NCBI GenBank assembly: GCA_900317555.1
Contig: ONHF01000008.1
Location: 1 to 64,000 of the forward strand
Direction: 5' to 3'
Length of the DNA: 64,000 nt
DNA from: an uncultured Lachnospiraceae bacterium
GTDB lineage: Bacteria > Bacillota > Clostridia > Lachnospirales > Lachnospiraceae
A model generated the notes under the pieces. That model ran no database searches, was not told the DNA's origin, and saw only the letters and a program-made list of their open reading frames with translations. A program made the translations under genes and the position numbers. How positions within the stretch are numbered: position 1 is the first letter of the stretch; each line of letters begins with the position of its first letter. Below are positions 44,791 to 53,245 of the stretch, in pieces.

Positions 44791-45450
44791 TTATTTTGGG
44801 TTGTTTTTCCGGAAAATATAGGTCTTCCGCTCATTCCCCCGCAGAAGCCTTCGTATATTCGCGCGGTGCCTGTAGTACGCAAGTGCTGTCAGGAGCGCCA
44901 TAATGACATACATCTCGATCAGTACGCTCTGCGGAGCCGGCGCGTAAACACCGAGCTGCCCTTCAATGACCAGAAGAACGAAGCATCCGAGATACAGAAT
45001 CAGCGAGCCGAGCGATACATAATGCGTTAACAGAAACGGAATGAAAAACAAAAGAATCGCGGCCGGCAGAAACGTCCAGTGAAACGAGAAGAATACAAAA
45101 CCCGCCATGACCGCGACGCCCTTGCCTCCCCGGAACTTCATATAGCACGGGAAGTCGTGTCCTAAAACGCAGCCTGCAAGCGCGTAGATTTTCAGAAGGT
45201 AAATCAGTTCCGGATACTTTGCTCCCAGCAGCGCCTGCACCGTAAAGAGTGCGAAAAATGACTTGAAGGTGTCCATAAAGAAAACAAGGAGCCCGTCCTT
45301 TGTCCCCATGACACGCATCGCATTTGTCGTTCCCGCATTGCCCGAGCCGTGCTCGCGGATGTCGATCCCCCTCATCCTGCCGACAATAAACGCCGACTGA
45401 ATCATTCCGAAAGCATAACCTATGAGAAGACATAAAAGCCGTACGCCCAT
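44791..45450 (-). CDS. plsY: acyl-phosphate:glycerol-3-phosphate acyltransferase PlsY
   Basis: Membrane enzyme forming lysophosphatidate from acyl-phosphate. The 219-residue protein has five or so membrane segments, with motif GSGNAGTTNAMRVMG and the second motif GHDFPCYMKFRGGKGVAV. It starts directly after der (adjacent bases). Acyl-phosphate can come from PlsX (62426) or FakA (21551), both in this window. Confidence 0.96.
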   Translation of the reverse strand: MGVRLLCLLIGYAFGMIQSAFIVGRMRGIDIREHGSGNAGTTNAMRVMGTKDGLLVFFMDTFKSFFALFTVQALLGAKYPELIYLLKIYALAGCVLGHDFPCYMKFRGGKGVAVMAGFVFFSFHWTFLPAAILLFFIPFLLTHYVSLGSLILYLGCFVLLVIEGQLGVYAPAPQSVLIEMYVIMALLTALAYYRHRANIRRLLRGNERKTYIFRKNNPK

Positions 45451-46785
45451 TTATTTGTCCTCGTTTCTCTCCCGGATAATGAACCGCAGCGGTGTTCCGC
45501 GGAACCCGAATGTCTCGCGGATCTGATTTTCGATGTATCTCTGATAGGAAAAATGCATCAGATACCGGTAATTCACAAAAAGTACAAAGGTCGGCGGCTT
45601 TACGCCGGACTGCGTAGCGTAATAGATCTTGAGCATCTTGCCTTTATCCTGCGGCGGCTGCTGCATAACAGCGGCTTCCGTAATAATCTCGTTCAAAACG
45701 CCGGTCTGAATCCGCATGCTCTGGTTGGCGTGCACGAGATCGACCTCGTCATAGATCTTGTTCATCCGCTGTCCTGTCAATGCGGAGATATAAATGATTT
45801 CGGCATACGGAATAAAGGAAAGAATCTGATGGATCTTGTCCGTGAACTTTTTCATCGTGGAATTGTCTTTCTCGACCGCATCCCACTTATTCACGGCGAC
45901 AATAACCGCTTTGCCTTTATCGTGCGCGATGCCGGCAATCTTGGCATCCTGTTCCGTTACGCCTTCCTGCGCGTTAATGACAAGAAGCGCAATGTCCGCC
46001 CGGTCCACCGCTGCAACTGCGCGGATGATCATGTACCGTTCCAGATCTTCCGTGATCTTATTTCTTCTTCGAAGACCCGCGGTGTCTATAAAAACATACT
46101 CCCTGCCGTCATGCTTCACCCGCGTATCGATCGCGTCCCGCGTCGTACCCGCAATATCCGATACGATGACCCGGTCCTCACCGATCAGCCGGTTTACAAT
46201 CGAAGATTTTCCAACATTCGGCTTTCCGATGATCGCGACCCTGACGGCATCGTCTTCCACGTCCGCCGAATCTCCTTCCGGGAAATGCTTCGCGACTTCT
46301 TCCAGCAGGTCGCCAAGGCCCATTTTGTTGACCGAGGAGACCGGGAACGGATCTCCGATTCCCAGATTATAAAATTCATAAACGTCCGCGATCTGCGCCG
46401 TCGGTTTGTCAACCTTGTTGACGGTAAGGACAATGGGTTTGCCGCTTCTTCGCAGCATTTCACAGACTTTCTGGTCCGCATCCTGAACACCGGATTTGAC
46501 ATCGACAAGGAAGATGATGACATCCGCCATTTCAATCGCGATTTCCGCCTGCTCCCGCATCTTGGCAAGAATGATGTCCCCGGTATCCGGCTCGATACCG
46601 CCTGTGTCAATCAGTGTAAAATCATGGTTCAGCCAGCTGCAGTCCGCGTAGATCCGGTCTCTTGTCACGCCGGGGGTATCTTCCACAATCGAGATCTTTT
46701 CGCCGGCAATGGCATTGAAAAGCGTTGACTTTCCGACATTCGGTCTTCCTACGATCGCTACGATCGGATTTCTCTTTTTAGCCAT
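45451..46785 (-). CDS. der: ribosome biogenesis GTPase Der (EngA)
   Basis: Essential GTPase for 50S assembly. The 444-residue protein has two G domains, P-loops GRPNVGKSTLF and GKPNVGKSSIVNR, each followed by DTGG/DTAG-type switch II and NKVD/NKWD. The C-terminal KH-like domain ends RFIIRERNE. It leads the der-plsY-gpsA-tyrS series, divergent from prs. Confidence 0.97.
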   Translation of the reverse strand: MAKKRNPIVAIVGRPNVGKSTLFNAIAGEKISIVEDTPGVTRDRIYADCSWLNHDFTLIDTGGIEPDTGDIILAKMREQAEIAIEMADVIIFLVDVKSGVQDADQKVCEMLRRSGKPIVLTVNKVDKPTAQIADVYEFYNLGIGDPFPVSSVNKMGLGDLLEEVAKHFPEGDSADVEDDAVRVAIIGKPNVGKSSIVNRLIGEDRVIVSDIAGTTRDAIDTRVKHDGREYVFIDTAGLRRRNKITEDLERYMIIRAVAAVDRADIALLVINAQEGVTEQDAKIAGIAHDKGKAVIVAVNKWDAVEKDNSTMKKFTDKIHQILSFIPYAEIIYISALTGQRMNKIYDEVDLVHANQSMRIQTGVLNEIITEAAVMQQPPQDKGKMLKIYYATQSGVKPPTFVLFVNYRYLMHFSYQRYIENQIRETFGFRGTPLRFIIRERNEDK

Positions 46786-46876
46786 AATTTTTCCTTTTCC
46801 TGTACTGTATCAAAGATATCCAAGACTGCATTGTATCATAAACCGTGATGTTTTTCCTCACAGGATCGATATTCTC

Positions 46877-46905
46877 TTGCTATCAAAGGCCAAGTTCTAT
46901 AGAAT
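46877..46905 (+). promoter_or_regulatory. prs promoter
   Basis: -35 TTGCTA (46877-46882), 17-base spacer, -10 TAGAAT (46900-46905). AAAGGAG at about 46959-46965 precedes the ATG at 46974. Confidence 0.7.
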
Positions 46906-46973
46906 AAGGTTGCCTGCCGGAAAACTCCGGTAACGGCATTTTGGAACATATGAGCCTTTAAAGGAGTTAATAC

Positions 46974-48206
46974 ATGTCTGATTTAGAACTGCATCAGCAG
47001 CTGGAACGCAGAATTCCCGTTGCGCCGCTCAAGCTGATCGTCATGCCTTCCGCCGAGAAATTCGGCAGCGAAGTTAACGATTATCTGGTATCCTTCCGCA
47101 AGAAATACGATACGGTCGGAAAGGACGATCCCGCTTTCAAGGATTATGTGCAGGACGACTACCGCATGCGAGTGGAGGCTGTCCGCTTCAGCGACGGTGA
47201 AGGCAAGGGCGTTATTCTGGATTCCTGCCGCGGCAAGGACATCTTCATCATCACCGATGTAACCAACCATTACATCACCTACAAGATGAACGGTTTCCTG
47301 AATCATATGTCGCCCGACGACCACTTTCAGGATTTAAAGCGCATCATCGCCGCGATTAACGGCAAGGCGGCGCGGGTCAGCGTAATCATGCCTTTCCTGT
47401 ACGAGGGGCGTCAGCATAAAAGAGCCGGCCGCGAATCTCTCGATGCCGCAATTATGTATAAGGAACTGGTTGATCTGGGCGTTTCCAACTTTATGACGTT
47501 TGATGCGCACGATCCCAGAATCACCAATGTTGCTCCGCTGTCCAAGTTCGACAACTTCATTTCCCCGTATCAGTTCCTGCGGGAAATCATGCACGCGTTC
47601 CCTGACATTATTCTTGATAAAGAGCACTTTGTTGTCATCAGTCCGGATGAGGGAGCACTTGACCGTGCGGTTTTCTTTGCGAATGTCATCGGCGCGGACA
47701 CCGGCATGTTCTACAAACGGCGTGATTATTCCGTTATTAAGAACGGGAAGAATCCGATTGTCGCGCATGAATTTCTGGGGACAGACCTCTCGGGCAAGGA
47801 TGTCATCGTCATGGATGACATGATCTCTTCGGGCGGCTCCATTCTGGATACCGCGAAGCAGCTGAAGGCCCTGCACGCAAGGCACGTTTTCCTCTGCACG
47901 ACATTCGGCCTGTTTACCGACGGCCTTGACGCGTTTGACGCGGCTTACGCGGAAGGAAGCTTCGATCTTGTTGTTACGACGAATCTGACCTGTCAGCCGG
48001 AAGGCCTGTCGCAAAGAGCATGGTTCCGTCCGGCGGACATGAGTAAGTACATGGCGACCATCATCGATTTCTTCAATCATGACGCTTCGATTGACAAGAT
48101 GTCAACACCGACCGAAAAGATTCACGAGCTCCTTAAGAAATTCAACACGCATGAAGAAGCGGAATTCCGCAAAGCGCAGCTGGCAATTGACGAGACGGAG
48201 TTCTGA
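46974..48206 (+). CDS. prs: ribose-phosphate pyrophosphokinase, long variant
   Basis: Makes PRPP for nucleotide, histidine and NAD synthesis. The protein has 410 residues against about 315 usually. The PRPP-binding loop VIVMDDMISSGGSILD is intact and the flexible loop FYKRRDYSVIKNG is recognisable. The pyrophosphate motif, normally DLHAxQIQGFF, reads FDAHDPRITNVAPLSKFDNF. About 60 N-terminal residues and a C-terminal extension are extra. It is a single gene with own promoter and terminator. Confidence 0.88.
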   Translation: MSDLELHQQLERRIPVAPLKLIVMPSAEKFGSEVNDYLVSFRKKYDTVGKDDPAFKDYVQDDYRMRVEAVRFSDGEGKGVILDSCRGKDIFIITDVTNHYITYKMNGFLNHMSPDDHFQDLKRIIAAINGKAARVSVIMPFLYEGRQHKRAGRESLDAAIMYKELVDLGVSNFMTFDAHDPRITNVAPLSKFDNFISPYQFLREIMHAFPDIILDKEHFVVISPDEGALDRAVFFANVIGADTGMFYKRRDYSVIKNGKNPIVAHEFLGTDLSGKDVIVMDDMISSGGSILDTAKQLKALHARHVFLCTTFGLFTDGLDAFDAAYAEGSFDLVVTTNLTCQPEGLSQRAWFRPADMSKYMATIIDFFNHDASIDKMSTPTEKIHELLKKFNTHEEAEFRKAQLAIDETEF

Positions 48207-48209
48207 CGC

Positions 48210-48584
48210 TTACCGGAAGGCATCTCTGATCCATCTTATTTTCAGCCTGCCGCCGCAGGGCTCCACACAGACGACATCAAATCTCACGGGTTTATCCTGT
48301 GAGATTTGTTTTTTATAAAGATAATATTCCGCGGCCAGACGGATTTTTGCCTGTTTGACCGACGTGACCGCTTCTTCCGGCGTACCGCATGCGCCGCCGG
48401 ATCTGTATTTCACCTCAGCGAAAACAAGTGTATCCCCATCCTCCGCGATCAGGTCAATCTCTGCGGCTCTTCCGTCCCGGAAGTTCCGGTCCAGGACTGT
48501 GCAGCCATGCCCGGTAAGAAACAGAGCGGCCGCCGTTTCTGCGGTTTTCCCCGCAGTATGGTTATTTCCGCGTGCCTTCGCCAT
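48210..48584 (-). CDS. yraN: YraN family protein (UPF0102)
   Basis: 124 residues with a nuclease-like fold of unknown role. The core EIDLIAEDGDTLVFAEVKYR has the Asp and ExK pattern of the restriction-endonuclease superfamily. It lies next to rnhB (3-base gap), its common neighbour. The 3' part contains the terminator hairpin of the convergent prs gene. Confidence 0.92.
   Translation of the reverse strand: MAKARGNNHTAGKTAETAAALFLTGHGCTVLDRNFRDGRAAEIDLIAEDGDTLVFAEVKYRSGGACGTPEEAVTSVKQAKIRLAAEYYLYKKQISQDKPVRFDVVCVEPCGGRLKIRWIRDAFR
48278..48316 (+). terminator. prs terminator inside yraN
   Basis: Ten-base perfect stem CAAATCTCAC (48278-48287) with GTGAGATTTG (48299-48308), then TTTTTTAT. It lies 70 bases beyond prs, within the coding part of yraN read on the other strand. 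Confidence 0.9.
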
Positions 48585-48587
48585 ACG

Positions 48588-49313
48588 TCAGTTTCCGATA
48601 AAATGCGTAATGAAAGTCCGCCTGTGGATCGGGCACGGTCCGTATTTACGGAGCGCCGAGATGTGCGCTTTTGTCCCATACCCCTTATGTGCGGCAAAAC
48701 CATATTCCGGATACCGGCGGTCGTATTCCTCCATCAGCCGGTCACGGGTCACTTTCGCGAGGATGCTTGCCGCCGCGATCGAAGCGCACCTGGCATCCCC
48801 TTTGATGATACCCGTCTGCGGAATATCCAGATCGGGGATCGTCACGGCATCCACGACGAGGACATCCGGAGATACCTTTTCTCCTTGTGCAGTCGTAAGA
48901 CCGTTTACCGCTGCCCGCATTGCTTCATAAGTCGCCTGCAGAATATTGATCTCATCGATGCGCTGCGCGTCTACCAGCGCTACATGGAACGCATAGGCTT
49001 CTTTTCTGATCACATCATACAGCGCATCCCGCTTCTTCGCGGAAAGCTTCTTGGAATCATTCAGATACAGGATGTCCGTATCTTCCGGAAGAATGCAGGC
49101 GCCTGCAGCCACCGGTCCGGCGAGGGGGCCTCTTCCGGCTTCGTCAATGCCGGCGATCAGAAGTGTGCCGCCGCTTGCCAGCTTTCCCGCAAAAAACGAA
49201 CCGAACTTTTCATAAACGGCGTTCCGCTCGAAAGCGCGCAGTGCCGCGCTCCGCTCCTTTTCCTGCAATAGCCGGAGTTGTTTTTTCTGTTGTGCCTGTT
49301 CCCTTGCCGTCAT
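48588..49313 (-). CDS. rnhB: ribonuclease HII
   Basis: Removes single ribonucleotides from DNA. The 241-residue protein has the catalytic [17 protein letters not shown] motif, [15 protein letters not shown], and the later acidic [11 protein letters not shown]. The N-terminal 50 residues are a Lys/Gln-rich helix ([19 protein letters not shown]) seen in clostridial RNase HII. It lies between lepB and yraN. Confidence 0.96.
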   Translation of the reverse strand: MTAREQAQQKKQLRLLQEKERSAALRAFERNAVYEKFGSFFAGKLASGGTLLIAGIDEAGRGPLAGPVAAGACILPEDTDILYLNDSKKLSAKKRDALYDVIRKEAYAFHVALVDAQRIDEINILQATYEAMRAAVNGLTTAQGEKVSPDVLVVDAVTIPDLDIPQTGIIKGDARCASIAAASILAKVTRDRLMEEYDRRYPEYGFAAHKGYGTKAHISALRKYGPCPIHRRTFITHFIGN

Positions 49314-49323
49314 CGTTTGTCTC

Positions 49324-49863
49324 TCACTGGTGTTTCAGGATTCCAAATCTGGAAAACGGATAAATGCGGAGCCACGCCCTGCCGATAATATCCTTCCGTT
49401 TAATATTGCCGACGTCCGGATATCGGGAATCCTCGCTGACATTGCGGTTGTCTCCAAGGACAAAATACTCATCGTCTCCGAGCGTGATCTCTTCTGCCGC
49501 AAGCCCCGGATTCACCATCTGCTCCAGACCGTAATGTTCCTCCAGCACCTTTCCGTTTATGTAGATTTTTCCCTGCTCGTCGATACGGACGCGCTCTCCG
49601 GGAAGACCGATGATCCGTTTGATAAAATAGGTTTTCTCCGCGTACTGATACGGGAAAATAATGATATCGAAGCGCTCCGGATCGCGAAAACGGTAGGTGA
49701 CTTTATCCGCGATCAGCTGGTCGCCGTCCTCGAGCGTCGGCACCATCGAAGTGCCGTTTACATCGGTTCTCTGCGCGACAAAATGAATCAGCAGGAAGGA
49801 CAGCAGAAGTACGGCCCCGAACCATAGAATATACTGAAAGGCCGCTCTGACAACTTTAGACAT
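49324..49863 (-). CDS. lepB: signal peptidase I, active type
   Basis: Removes signal peptides at the membrane. The 179-residue protein has an N-terminal membrane segment (about 9-30). Catalytic Ser39 is in [12 protein letters not shown] and catalytic Lys82 in [13 protein letters not shown]. The GDN...SEDSRY box is present. It contrasts with the paralogue at 50821. GGAGG lies in the end of rbgA just upstream. Confidence 0.95.
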   Translation of the reverse strand: MSKVVRAAFQYILWFGAVLLLSFLLIHFVAQRTDVNGTSMVPTLEDGDQLIADKVTYRFRDPERFDIIIFPYQYAEKTYFIKRIIGLPGERVRIDEQGKIYINGKVLEEHYGLEQMVNPGLAAEEITLGDDEYFVLGDNRNVSEDSRYPDVGNIKRKDIIGRAWLRIYPFSRFGILKHQ

Positions 49864-49870
49864 TGATTTC

Positions 49871-50809
49871 TCATTCCTCCGTTTCCGGAATTATTACAGA
49901 CTGCCCGGGCAGATCGTCCAGTGTGATCCGTCCGGTTCTGCCGTTCTTGAAATCATCCAGCAGCTGATGCGCGCATCTTTTCAGATCCGGCTCTCCGCCT
50001 TTTAAAAGATAATTCCGGTTTGCGGCAATCTGCTCCATTACCCGAAGCACCGCCTTCGGATCTTCATAATTATCGTTTTCCTCCGGCAGCAGCGGATATG
50101 CGGCACTCCCGTATCTGTCCGGAATGACCTGCGGATAGCGTTCTCTTAAAAAGCGCAGGAGCCGCATCGAAAGTTCCTGTTCATCGAGGATTTCCTCCCG
50201 GATAGAACCGGTCAGCGCCAGCCGCAGTCCCACATTTGCATCCTCAAACTTCGGCCACAGGATGCCAGGCGTGTCCAGAAGCTCCAGCGTGAAGAACGCT
50301 CCGCCGCCGGTTCCAAGCTTCATGGAAACCCATTGTTTGCCCTTTGTGACGCCCGGCTTGTTTCCGGTCTTTGCACGTGCCTGCCCGGCAATCGAATTGA
50401 TCAACGTAGATTTGCCGACATTCGGAATGCCGCAGACCATTGCCCGGACCGGACGGTTTTTGATGCCCCTTTTCAGGTCCTTTTCTCTCTTTGCCTTGGA
50501 AGCCTTCTGTACGGCATTTCTGATGATCGAAGCGCTCTGCCTGTCTCTCGAATCAACAGGCGCAACGGTGAATCCCTGCTGCTCATAATACTGTGTGAAT
50601 ATTCCGGTTGCCTTGCGGTCCGCAAGATCCGCTTTGCTCATGACAAGGATTCTGCCTTTTCCCTCACATAGCGCGTCAATATCCGGATTTCTTGATGAAA
50701 CCGGTATTCTCGCGTCTACAATTTCGATGACAAGGTCGACCAGCCGGATATTCTCCTGCATCATCCGTTTCGCTTTGGTCATATGCCCCGGGTACCACTG
50801 ATAATCCAT
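49871..50809 (-). CDS. rbgA: ribosome biogenesis GTPase RbgA (YlqF)
   Basis: Late 50S assembly GTPase. The 312-residue protein has circularly permuted G motifs: SKADLAD (G4) precedes GIPNVGKSTLINSIAG (G1) and DTPGILWPKFE (G3). The N-terminus WYPGHMTKAKRMM is diagnostic. It lies between lepB and the inactive signal-peptidase homologue. Confidence 0.96.
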   Translation of the reverse strand: MDYQWYPGHMTKAKRMMQENIRLVDLVIEIVDARIPVSSRNPDIDALCEGKGRILVMSKADLADRKATGIFTQYYEQQGFTVAPVDSRDRQSASIIRNAVQKASKAKREKDLKRGIKNRPVRAMVCGIPNVGKSTLINSIAGQARAKTGNKPGVTKGKQWVSMKLGTGGGAFFTLELLDTPGILWPKFEDANVGLRLALTGSIREEILDEQELSMRLLRFLRERYPQVIPDRYGSAAYPLLPEENDNYEDPKAVLRVMEQIAANRNYLLKGGEPDLKRCAHQLLDDFKNGRTGRITLDDLPGQSVIIPETEE

Positions 50810-50820
50810 AGATCCGTCCT

Positions 50821-51417
50821 TTAATGTATAAAATGAAGGGAACCGCCGTGGCCGGGAAGTGCAAGCCAGGCGCTCCCCGTTATATCCGTTTCCCGGACAA
50901 CGCCAATGCCCGCGCTTCTGGAGTCTTCACTTTCTCCCGGATGATCTCCGAGGACAAAATACTCATTATCCCCGAGCGTAATCAGAGAAGCCGCGATTCC
51001 GGCATCTTCTATTGTACCATAGGCAGAAGATCCTGCCGCCGGAATCCCGTTTACAAGAAGCTTTCCGTCCAGTATGCGGACCGTGTCCCCCGGGCCGGCC
51101 GCGACTCTTCGGATATAGGCCTGCGTCTGTTTGTTTCCACCCGGATAAAAGACGACAACATCCCCCGCTTCCGGTGATTTCATCCTGTAGGCAAGTTTAT
51201 TGACGAATACGTTCTGGCCGGAGACAATGCCGCTCTCCATTCCCTTTCCCTTCATCACGACCCTCTGCCCGAACGCACGGACAAGGACGATCGCAAAAAA
51301 GACGGCGAGCACCGTATACAGCACCCACTCGATGATTTCATGCACAAGACGCATGCTGATGAGAGGCGTCTTATCTTCATAAAATCCGAGCCCGGAAGTG
51401 TGTCTTGTTTTTCTCAT
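50821..51417 (-). CDS. signal peptidase I homologue lacking catalytic Ser and Lys
   Basis: 198 residues with the S26 fold: a membrane segment (about 28-50), the early box, the GDXXG region and the GDH...SEDSR box. In the catalytic boxes the Ser is Gly (KGKGMESG in place of GxSMxPT; Gly59 from this start) and the Lys is Arg (AYIRRVAAGPGD in place of YIKRxxGxPGD; Arg102). Both substitutions are confirmed in the DNA. Precedents are inactive paralogues such as S. aureus SpsA and streptococcal SipA. The start is uncertain: an ATG at 51450 lies in the rplS terminator, so 51417 is preferred. It is probably non-proteolytic. Confidence 0.85.
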   Translation of the reverse strand: MRKTRHTSGLGFYEDKTPLISMRLVHEIIEWVLYTVLAVFFAIVLVRAFGQRVVMKGKGMESGIVSGQNVFVNKLAYRMKSPEAGDVVVFYPGGNKQTQAYIRRVAAGPGDTVRILDGKLLVNGIPAAGSSAYGTIEDAGIAASLITLGDNEYFVLGDHPGESEDSRSAGIGVVRETDITGSAWLALPGHGGSLHFIH

Positions 51418-51430
51418 CTCATTTTTACCA

Positions 51431-51461
51431 TAAAAAAGAAAGCCGCACATCCGTGCGGCTT
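51431..51461 (-). terminator. terminator after rplS
   Basis: Stem AAGCCGCAC (51440-51448) with GTGCGGCTT (51453-51461), then TCTTTTTTA on the minus strand. It lies between rplS and the signal-peptidase homologue. Confidence 0.9.
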
Positions 51462-51480
51462 ACAGCGTTGCGAGCAAAAA

Positions 51481-51831
51481 TTACTTTGTGATGTTCATCC
51501 GCTCCTTAACCTTAGCCTTCTTGCCGCTAAGCTGACGCAGATAGTTCAGTTTCGCTCTTCTGACTTTACCATGTCTTACAACTTCTACCTTCTCTACATT
51601 CGGAGAATACAGAGGCCATGTCTTCTCGACACCGATGCCGCTGGACTCCTTTCTTACAGTGAAGGTCGTGCGAACGCCGCCGCCCTGAATCTTTAAAACG
51701 GTGCCTTCAAAAACCTGGGTTCTTGAATGATCGCCTTCAACGATTCTGTTGTAGACACGTACTGTGTCGCCTGTGTTGAACTTGGAAACTTCTCTCTTCT
51801 GGGAAGCTTCGATTTCACTGATGATGCTCAT
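51481..51831 (-). CDS. rplS: ribosomal protein L19
   Basis: 116-residue 50S protein at the subunit interface. The core [26 protein letters not shown], the [13 protein letters not shown] segment and the [12 protein letters not shown] end are typical. It follows trmD, but with own promoter and a long leader. Confidence 0.98.
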   Translation of the reverse strand: MSIISEIEASQKREVSKFNTGDTVRVYNRIVEGDHSRTQVFEGTVLKIQGGGVRTTFTVRKESSGIGVEKTWPLYSPNVEKVEVVRHGKVRRAKLNYLRQLSGKKAKVKERMNITK

Positions 51832-51839
51832 ATAATCTC

Positions 51840-51958
51840 CTTTTTCCGGGACATTCTTACGGTTTAAATATACCTGCGGCCATCGGGCCTCTCAGGCTGC
51901 CGCCCGTTCATTTCCGGCAGCAATACCGCAGAGGACTGTCTCCTTTACGCAACGAGAA
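51840..51958 (-). promoter_or_regulatory. structured rplS leader, possible L19 leader
   Basis: About 120 untranslated bases with short complementary GC blocks (CTGCCGGAAATGAACGGGCGGCAG and nearby) between the predicted promoter and rplS. Firmicutes rplS often has an L19 autoregulatory leader here. The class is inferred from place and length only. Confidence 0.4.
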
Positions 51959-51959
51959 T

Positions 51960-51988
51960 AATTTATCATATTGAAACAGTGAATGCAA
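51960..51988 (-). promoter_or_regulatory. rplS promoter
   Basis: Minus-strand -35 TTGCAT (51983-51988), 17 bases, -10 TAAATT (51960-51965). It lies at and just after the trmD stop region. Confidence 0.6.
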
Positions 51989-51994
51989 GTGGAT

Positions 51995-52729
51995 TCACTG
52001 CTCCCTTTTTCTCCGTTTTTTCGGGGAAACCGGCGGATGCTCTTTCCTGTACGCTTCATACAACTCCGGGCGCCGGATTCTTGTCCGTTCGAGTGACTGC
52101 GCAAGTCTCCACTGATCTACCTTCGCGTGATCGCCGGACAGCAGGATCTGCGGAACCTCCCGGCCATGCCATACGGGCGGCCTTGAATACTGCGGATACT
52201 CCAGAAGACCGTTCATGAAAGAATCCGTCTCCGGTGAATCCTCGTTGTGCAGAACTCCCGGTATCAGTCTTGAAACTGCGTCCACGACCATCATGGCAGG
52301 AAGTTCTCCGCCGGTCAGTACGAAGTCGCCGATCGAAACCTGATCTGTCACGATTTCGTCAAGGACCCTCTCATCGATTCCCTCATAGTGGCCGCACAAA
52401 AGGATCAGGTCTTCTTCCTTCGCAAATTCCTGCGCTGTCTTCTGCGTAAAAACCGAGCCGGCCGGCGTCATATACACAACCCGGGCAGGCTTTTCCAGCC
52501 GCTGCGCGATTGATTTCCACGCGTCATAGACCGGCTGCGCCTGCATCAGCATGCCCGCGCCGCCGCCATAGGTGTAATCATCCACCCGGTTATGCTTGTT
52601 CTGCGTGTAATCCCGGATATTGACAGCTTCCACGCTGATCTGTCCGTTCTTCATAGCCCTTGCCAGAATACTGGTATTGAGCCCTTGCAGAACCATCTCC
52701 GGGAACAGGGTAAGTATGTGAAATCTCAT
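51995..52729 (-). CDS. trmD: tRNA (guanine-37 N1)-methyltransferase
   Basis: Methylates G37 of tRNAs to prevent frameshifting. The 244-residue SPOUT enzyme has the knot motifs LLCGHYEGIDERV and IGDFVLTGGELPAMMVVDAVSRLIPG. It overlaps rimM by 4 bases and precedes rplS as in many bacteria. Confidence 0.97.
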   Translation of the reverse strand: MRFHILTLFPEMVLQGLNTSILARAMKNGQISVEAVNIRDYTQNKHNRVDDYTYGGGAGMLMQAQPVYDAWKSIAQRLEKPARVVYMTPAGSVFTQKTAQEFAKEEDLILLCGHYEGIDERVLDEIVTDQVSIGDFVLTGGELPAMMVVDAVSRLIPGVLHNEDSPETDSFMNGLLEYPQYSRPPVWHGREVPQILLSGDHAKVDQWRLAQSLERTRIRRPELYEAYRKEHPPVSPKKRRKREQ

Positions 52730-53244
52730 TGCTGCAAATCCATAAGGCCGGGCAGCAGGTGTACAAGAATACGTCCCTCCTCCGGCTTTGTCTCGAGAAT
52801 ACAGTCTCGGATTGCCGGGATCAGAACTTCGCGGCCGTCGTCCGTCGTTACACAGTAGACATCGTTCGCGCCGGTTCTTAACACATCGGTCAGGCTGCCA
52901 AGGCGCTTCCCGTCATCCGTGAGAACGGAAAGGCCGATCAGATCCGGTATATAATACATGCCTTCCGGAAGCGGCGCAGCATCCTTTCTGTCAATCCACA
53001 GCTGCGCTCCGCGCAGAAGCCTCGCGGCATCCATATCCTCGATGCCGTCAAGGTGCAGAATCACGAATTTTCCGGAAAACCGCACGCCGCTGATCCTGAC
53101 AGGTTTCTGCATTTGTCCTTCGTAAAGATACACATTTTTGTATTTTTTAAAACGGGAAGGATCGTCCGTAACCGGAAACACCTTCACATCCCCGCGCACA
53201 CCATGTGTACCGGCAATCACGCCGACCTGAAAACGCTCCGTCAT
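52726..53244 (-). CDS. rimM: 16S rRNA processing protein RimM
   Basis: 30S assembly factor that binds S19. The 172-residue protein has an N-terminal RimM domain (QVGVIAGTHGVRGDVKVFPVTDD) and a C-terminal PRC barrel (YIPDLIGLSVLTDDGKRLG). The frame opens 36 codons further upstream, but GGAG before ATG 53244, overlapping the end of the khpA gene, sets the start. Confidence 0.95.
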   Translation of the reverse strand: MTERFQVGVIAGTHGVRGDVKVFPVTDDPSRFKKYKNVYLYEGQMQKPVRISGVRFSGKFVILHLDGIEDMDAARLLRGAQLWIDRKDAAPLPEGMYYIPDLIGLSVLTDDGKRLGSLTDVLRTGANDVYCVTTDDGREVLIPAIRDCILETKPEEGRILVHLLPGLMDLQQ

Positions 53245-53245
53245 T

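Noticed and set aside
51418..51450. Longer N-terminus for the signal-peptidase homologue starting at 51450
   Set aside because: The ATG lies within the rplS terminator hairpin and adds residues encoded by the T-tract; 51417 is more likely.
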